Position numbers and translations under genes: made by a program
Assembly (NCBI GenBank): GCA_947450015.1
Contig: CANFUB010000090.1
Span: 1 to 9,079, forward strand
DNA from: Bacteroidota bacterium
Lineage (GTDB): Bacteria; Bacteroidota; Bacteroidia; NS11-12g; UBA955
Length of the DNA stretch: 9,079 nucleotides
Direction of reading: 5' to 3'
Notes under the pieces: model-generated
Databases searched by the model: none
Seen by the model: only the letters and a program-made list of their open reading frames with translations
Told to the model about the DNA's origin: nothing
In this document: positions 6,560 to 9,079 of the stretch, in pieces
Layout: each line of letters opens with the position of its first letter
Position numbering within the stretch: the stretch's first letter is position 1

Positions 6560-7653
6560 GAATTGCATTAATTGCAGATGGTATATGGCCTGATACAATA
6601 GGCGGCATGCAGAAGCATTCCTTTTACTTAGCAAAGTATTTTGCTTTGAATGGTATTAAGGTCGATTTGTATTATTGCGCAACTGATGCGGCATTGGTAA
6701 TTAAGCAATTTTCTTTTGACGAAACCTTAAACATTCGATTTTTTAAAGTTGAATTTCCAAAGGTTAAAATTCCCTTTCCTGGTCACTATGTCTATAATTC
6801 ATACCGGTATTCAAAGCGCCTATATCAATTATATATTAAGCAGGAATCGTATGATTTCACCTATTCGCAAGGCTTTACTGGGTGGTATTTTGTAAAAAAG
6901 GGAGTTTCAATTGGTAGCAATTTGCACGGTTTAGAAATGTATCAAAAAGCATTTGGTTTAAAATCTAAAATGGCCCAATTGCTCTTGCGAATTCCGGCAA
7001 GTACCATCATTAAAAAAAGCACAATTAGTTTTTCGTTAGGCGGACAACTTACCCAAATTTTAGAATCGAAAGGTGCTAAATTAATAAAGGAAACACCCAT
7101 TGGCATTGGTGAAGAATGGTTGATCAACGCAACCAATCACAACGAAAAAATGAATTTTGTTTTCGTTGGAAGAAATGAGAAACGCAAAGGATTAGATTTA
7201 TTATTTAAGGCCCTTGAGAGCATAAATAATGACAAATTTGTATTTCATTTTATTGGTATCGAAAGACCTAGTCATATACAGGAGAGCAACAGCCTCTTGT
7301 TTCATGGCGAATTAAGGGACGCAAAAAAGATACAAGCAATTGTTTCAAAGTGCGATTGTTTGGTCTGTCCAAGTATTGCCGAAGGGATGCCAACAGTCAT
7401 ATTAGAGGCCATGGCCATGGGTTTGGCAATCCTAGCCACCAATACTGGTGCTACAAGCCTATTAGTAAGTAACGAGAATGGGAAATTAATCGAAACAGAT
7501 AACATCACCCAATTAGTTGATGGTTTAAATTATTTCATTCAATTGCCACCTGATAAACTTGTGCTTCAAAAACAAAGTTCTTTTAATAAGGTATCCGAAA
7601 AATACATATGGCCTGTGTCTATACAGGTTACAATTAATGCGCTAAAATCATAG
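6556..7653 (+). CDS. GT4-type glycosyltransferase, complete
   Basis: A 365-residue GT-B enzyme. The start is the ATG at 6556, in an ATGA overlap with the preceding stop; an upstream in-frame ATG at 6499 is rejected because it would add 19 residues before a typical N-terminus, MRIALIADGIWPDTIGGMQK, with the acceptor-domain strand and GG loop. The C-terminal domain begins with MNFVFVGRNEKRKGLDLLFKA (199-219). The donor-site EX7E pair is Glu276 and Glu284 in AEGMPTVILEAMAMG. Family knowledge: retaining GT4 transferases add a sugar from a nucleotide or lipid-phosphate donor on the cytoplasmic face during O-antigen, capsule or exopolysaccharide assembly. The particular sugar is not predictable. 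It is the last plus-strand gene, and its final 20 bases overlap the 3' end of the minus-strand gene. Confidence 0.93.
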   Translation: MRIALIADGIWPDTIGGMQKHSFYLAKYFALNGIKVDLYYCATDAALVIKQFSFDETLNIRFFKVEFPKVKIPFPGHYVYNSYRYSKRLYQLYIKQESYDFTYSQGFTGWYFVKKGVSIGSNLHGLEMYQKAFGLKSKMAQLLLRIPASTIIKKSTISFSLGGQLTQILESKGAKLIKETPIGIGEEWLINATNHNEKMNFVFVGRNEKRKGLDLLFKALESINNDKFVFHFIGIERPSHIQESNSLLFHGELRDAKKIQAIVSKCDCLVCPSIAEGMPTVILEAMAMGLAILATNTGATSLLVSNENGKLIETDNITQLVDGLNYFIQLPPDKLVLQKQSSFNKVSEKYIWPVSIQVTINALKS

Positions 7654-8971
7654 TTGTTCTTTGATTTTCTAACCTTGCTTTTTGTTCGCGCAACTTCATT
7701 TTTACAATCTTACACGAGAAGTAATAAATGAAAAAGAATAAAAAGAATCCATTTCCAAAATAGTTTCCAGTTCTTACCAAACGCACGACAAACCAAATAA
7801 AAATACCTTGGTTCATCACAGTGTACGCTCTTAATTCTTTATTATCATATCCTCTTTGCCATAAAAAGTTTTTAAATAGAAAGATAAAGAATAAACTTAA
7901 ACCGAGTAAACCTGTTTCAGACATTAATCGCAAGAAAAGGGAATTAGCATCGTTGGCATTGAAAGCGCCATATCGGGTTAAGAAGTCTTTGTCAAAGAAA
8001 TTTCCGAATTTATCCAAGTAGTTTTTTTCGTGTGTTCCCAAACCAGTGCCTGTTATAGGGTTGTCAGAGAAAGAGGCCTTCGCCACCATGTAATTAGAAA
8101 AAATCGCAAAACTACTTGAGTTCAAACTTGAGGCCTCTTTCTTACTAAATTTTTTAGCTGTGAAGGCGTTCAATGTTTCGGTGTATTTAATATTAAATTC
8201 TGTCCAGCCATCCTTAACATTCGAAAATAAAACAGTAAGCAAAAGTATAACGAAGGGCAGAAAAATAATTTTCCAATTGGTAACGGAAAAGTATTTTTTA
8301 TTGTATAACCAAAAAATGATAATGAGAGCAAAGCCTATTAATCCAGCAGTAGAAAAGGTTAAAACGAAACAAATACCCACTATTAACATATTTGTAAATT
8401 CGCGCGATAGCGTGCCAAATTTGCGAAAAGAAGAGAAGTTTGAGAACAAGTAAAAAAATGCTGGAATCAAAACAACAGCCAAAAAGTAGGGTTCCCCCAT
8501 CACACTGTAAACCCTGTACAAGCCAAAGGTTGTTTGTCGAATATCCTTACTAATGTGAATACCACTTAGATGTAAAAATTCTTCAAAAATACCATACACC
8601 GATACGACTAAAGCAATGGTTATATACCATTTGAATATTTTTTTGAGATTAAAATTGTTGTACGAAAGAAAGGTATAATATGCCACCGAAGTGAATGTAA
8701 TACCGATGATTTGTTTCATTACCTTAAAATCAAAGGAATTATCGAGCCAAGTTACGAATAAGGTTACGCCAATTAATAAACTTGCAAATCCAAAAAACCA
8801 ACCTGGCAAAAGTTTAAAAGATTTTTTGGAATACATATAATAAACAATACTGACAATGAAAAACAGATAATACACGTAAAAATCAAAAGGCAAAACAAAC
8901 CTAAGAATGATAAAATCATCCATAAAAATGGAGGCAACCATGCACCAACTAAGAATGTTTTTGAAATTCAT
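7634..8971 (-). CDS. O-antigen ligase/polymerase-type (Wzy_C/WaaL-like) membrane protein
   Basis: A 445-residue protein from the ATG at 8971. A TTG 21 bases upstream (8992) is in frame but overlaps the promoter-like element at 8990-8997, so it is rejected. It has about ten hydrophobic segments and one large hydrophilic loop (about residues 251-350). That loop carries the family pattern: NPITGTGLGTHEKNY (305-319), then NANDANSLFLRLMSETGLLG (338-357), matching the conserved G-x-G and N-x(n)-E-x-G-L-x-G features of the O-antigen ligase domain. An upstream RVYSVMGEPYFLA stretch (153-165) also fits. Family knowledge: members either polymerise lipid-linked repeat units (Wzy) or ligate a glycan to lipid A-core or protein; sequence does not separate the two. 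It is the only minus-strand gene, is convergent with the operon, and overlaps the last glycosyltransferase by 20 bases. Confidence 0.9.
   Translation of the reverse strand: MNFKNILSWCMVASIFMDDFIILRFVLPFDFYVYYLFFIVSIVYYMYSKKSFKLLPGWFFGFASLLIGVTLFVTWLDNSFDFKVMKQIIGITFTSVAYYTFLSYNNFNLKKIFKWYITIALVVSVYGIFEEFLHLSGIHISKDIRQTTFGLYRVYSVMGEPYFLAVVLIPAFFYLFSNFSSFRKFGTLSREFTNMLIVGICFVLTFSTAGLIGFALIIIFWLYNKKYFSVTNWKIIFLPFVILLLTVLFSNVKDGWTEFNIKYTETLNAFTAKKFSKKEASSLNSSSFAIFSNYMVAKASFSDNPITGTGLGTHEKNYLDKFGNFFDKDFLTRYGAFNANDANSLFLRLMSETGLLGLSLFFIFLFKNFLWQRGYDNKELRAYTVMNQGIFIWFVVRLVRTGNYFGNGFFLFFFIYYFSCKIVKMKLREQKARLENQRTTMILAH
7644..7668. repeat. Weak inverted repeat at the convergent gene junction
   Basis: AAAATCA (7644-7650) and TGATTTT (7662-7668) are perfect reverse complements around an 11-base loop. 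The plus-strand stop (7651-7653) begins the loop. The AAAA/TTTT ends of the arms could give a short U-run in either transcript, so a weak bidirectional terminator is possible. The stem is short with a single G:C pair, and no other terminator-like structure is seen at the junction. Confidence 0.3.
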
Positions 8972-8989
8972 TTTAAATGGTAATCTTTG

Positions 8990-8997
8990 CAAAAGTA
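8990..8997 (-). promoter_or_regulatory. Bacteroidetes-type -7 promoter element for the minus-strand membrane gene
   Basis: The minus strand reads TACTTTTG here, an exact match to the Bacteroidetes -7 consensus TAnnTTTG. Its end lies 18 bases upstream of the ATG at 8971, implying a very short leader. No TTG is seen at the expected -33 distance; that region (about 9015-9030) is simply AT-rich. The remaining bases to the window edge (8998-9079) hold no gene or repeat that can be supported. Confidence 0.5.
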
Positions 8998-9079
8998 AAT
9001 TATTGCGCGTATTAATTTTATATACTGAGTTAGCTGGCTATTTTATTGCCTGTGTAAAACATTTGTTATTACAGAAAAA

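Noticed and set aside
7821..8453. Plus-strand open frames within the minus-strand membrane gene
   Set aside because: They are lysine- and serine-rich antisense shadows of a clear O-antigen ligase-type gene and show no domain pattern or start signal.

Overview
The window is an AT-rich stretch (about one third G+C by eye) of a cell-surface polysaccharide locus, most likely from a Bacteroidetes/Flavobacteriia-type bacterium. This rests on several signs: low G+C; no purine-rich Shine-Dalgarno tracts ahead of otherwise clear starts; a Bacteroidetes-like TAnnTTTG promoter element before the one minus-strand gene; and the gene content. No genus can be named from the sequence alone.

Layout. Eight plus-strand genes fill positions 1-7653 with gaps of at most 33 bases, one 2-base gap and one 4-base ATGA overlap, so they read as one operon entering from the left edge. 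In order they are: (1) the C-terminal part of a GT4-type glycosyltransferase; (2) an FkbH-like HAD protein with a C-terminal GNAT-like domain; (3) a stand-alone acyl carrier protein; (4) a class I SAM-dependent methyltransferase; (5) a small VOC/glyoxalase-fold protein resembling methylmalonyl-CoA epimerase; (6) an AlgI-like MBOAT O-acyltransferase; (7) a membrane-anchored SGNH-like protein; (8) a second, complete GT4 glycosyltransferase. A ninth gene, an O-antigen ligase/polymerase-type membrane protein, lies on the minus strand. It converges on the operon and overlaps the last glycosyltransferase tail-to-tail by 20 bases. The last ~108 bases hold its promoter region and no visible gene.

How the genes may work together (inference). 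FkbH-type enzymes load a glyceryl group from 1,3-bisphosphoglycerate onto a carrier protein. The methyltransferase and VOC protein next to the carrier protein could tailor that acyl group. The MBOAT and SGNH proteins could then move it across the membrane and onto a surface glycan built by the glycosyltransferases and polymerised or ligated by the minus-strand protein. The carrier protein + MBOAT + SGNH set recalls the Dlt D-alanylation system, with FkbH in place of the adenylating enzyme DltA. This is the most interesting idea in the window.

Two perfect inverted repeats also stand out: a 16-bp-arm hairpin followed by a T-run inside the FkbH-like gene, and an 11-bp-arm one at the junction between the carrier-protein module and the MBOAT module.
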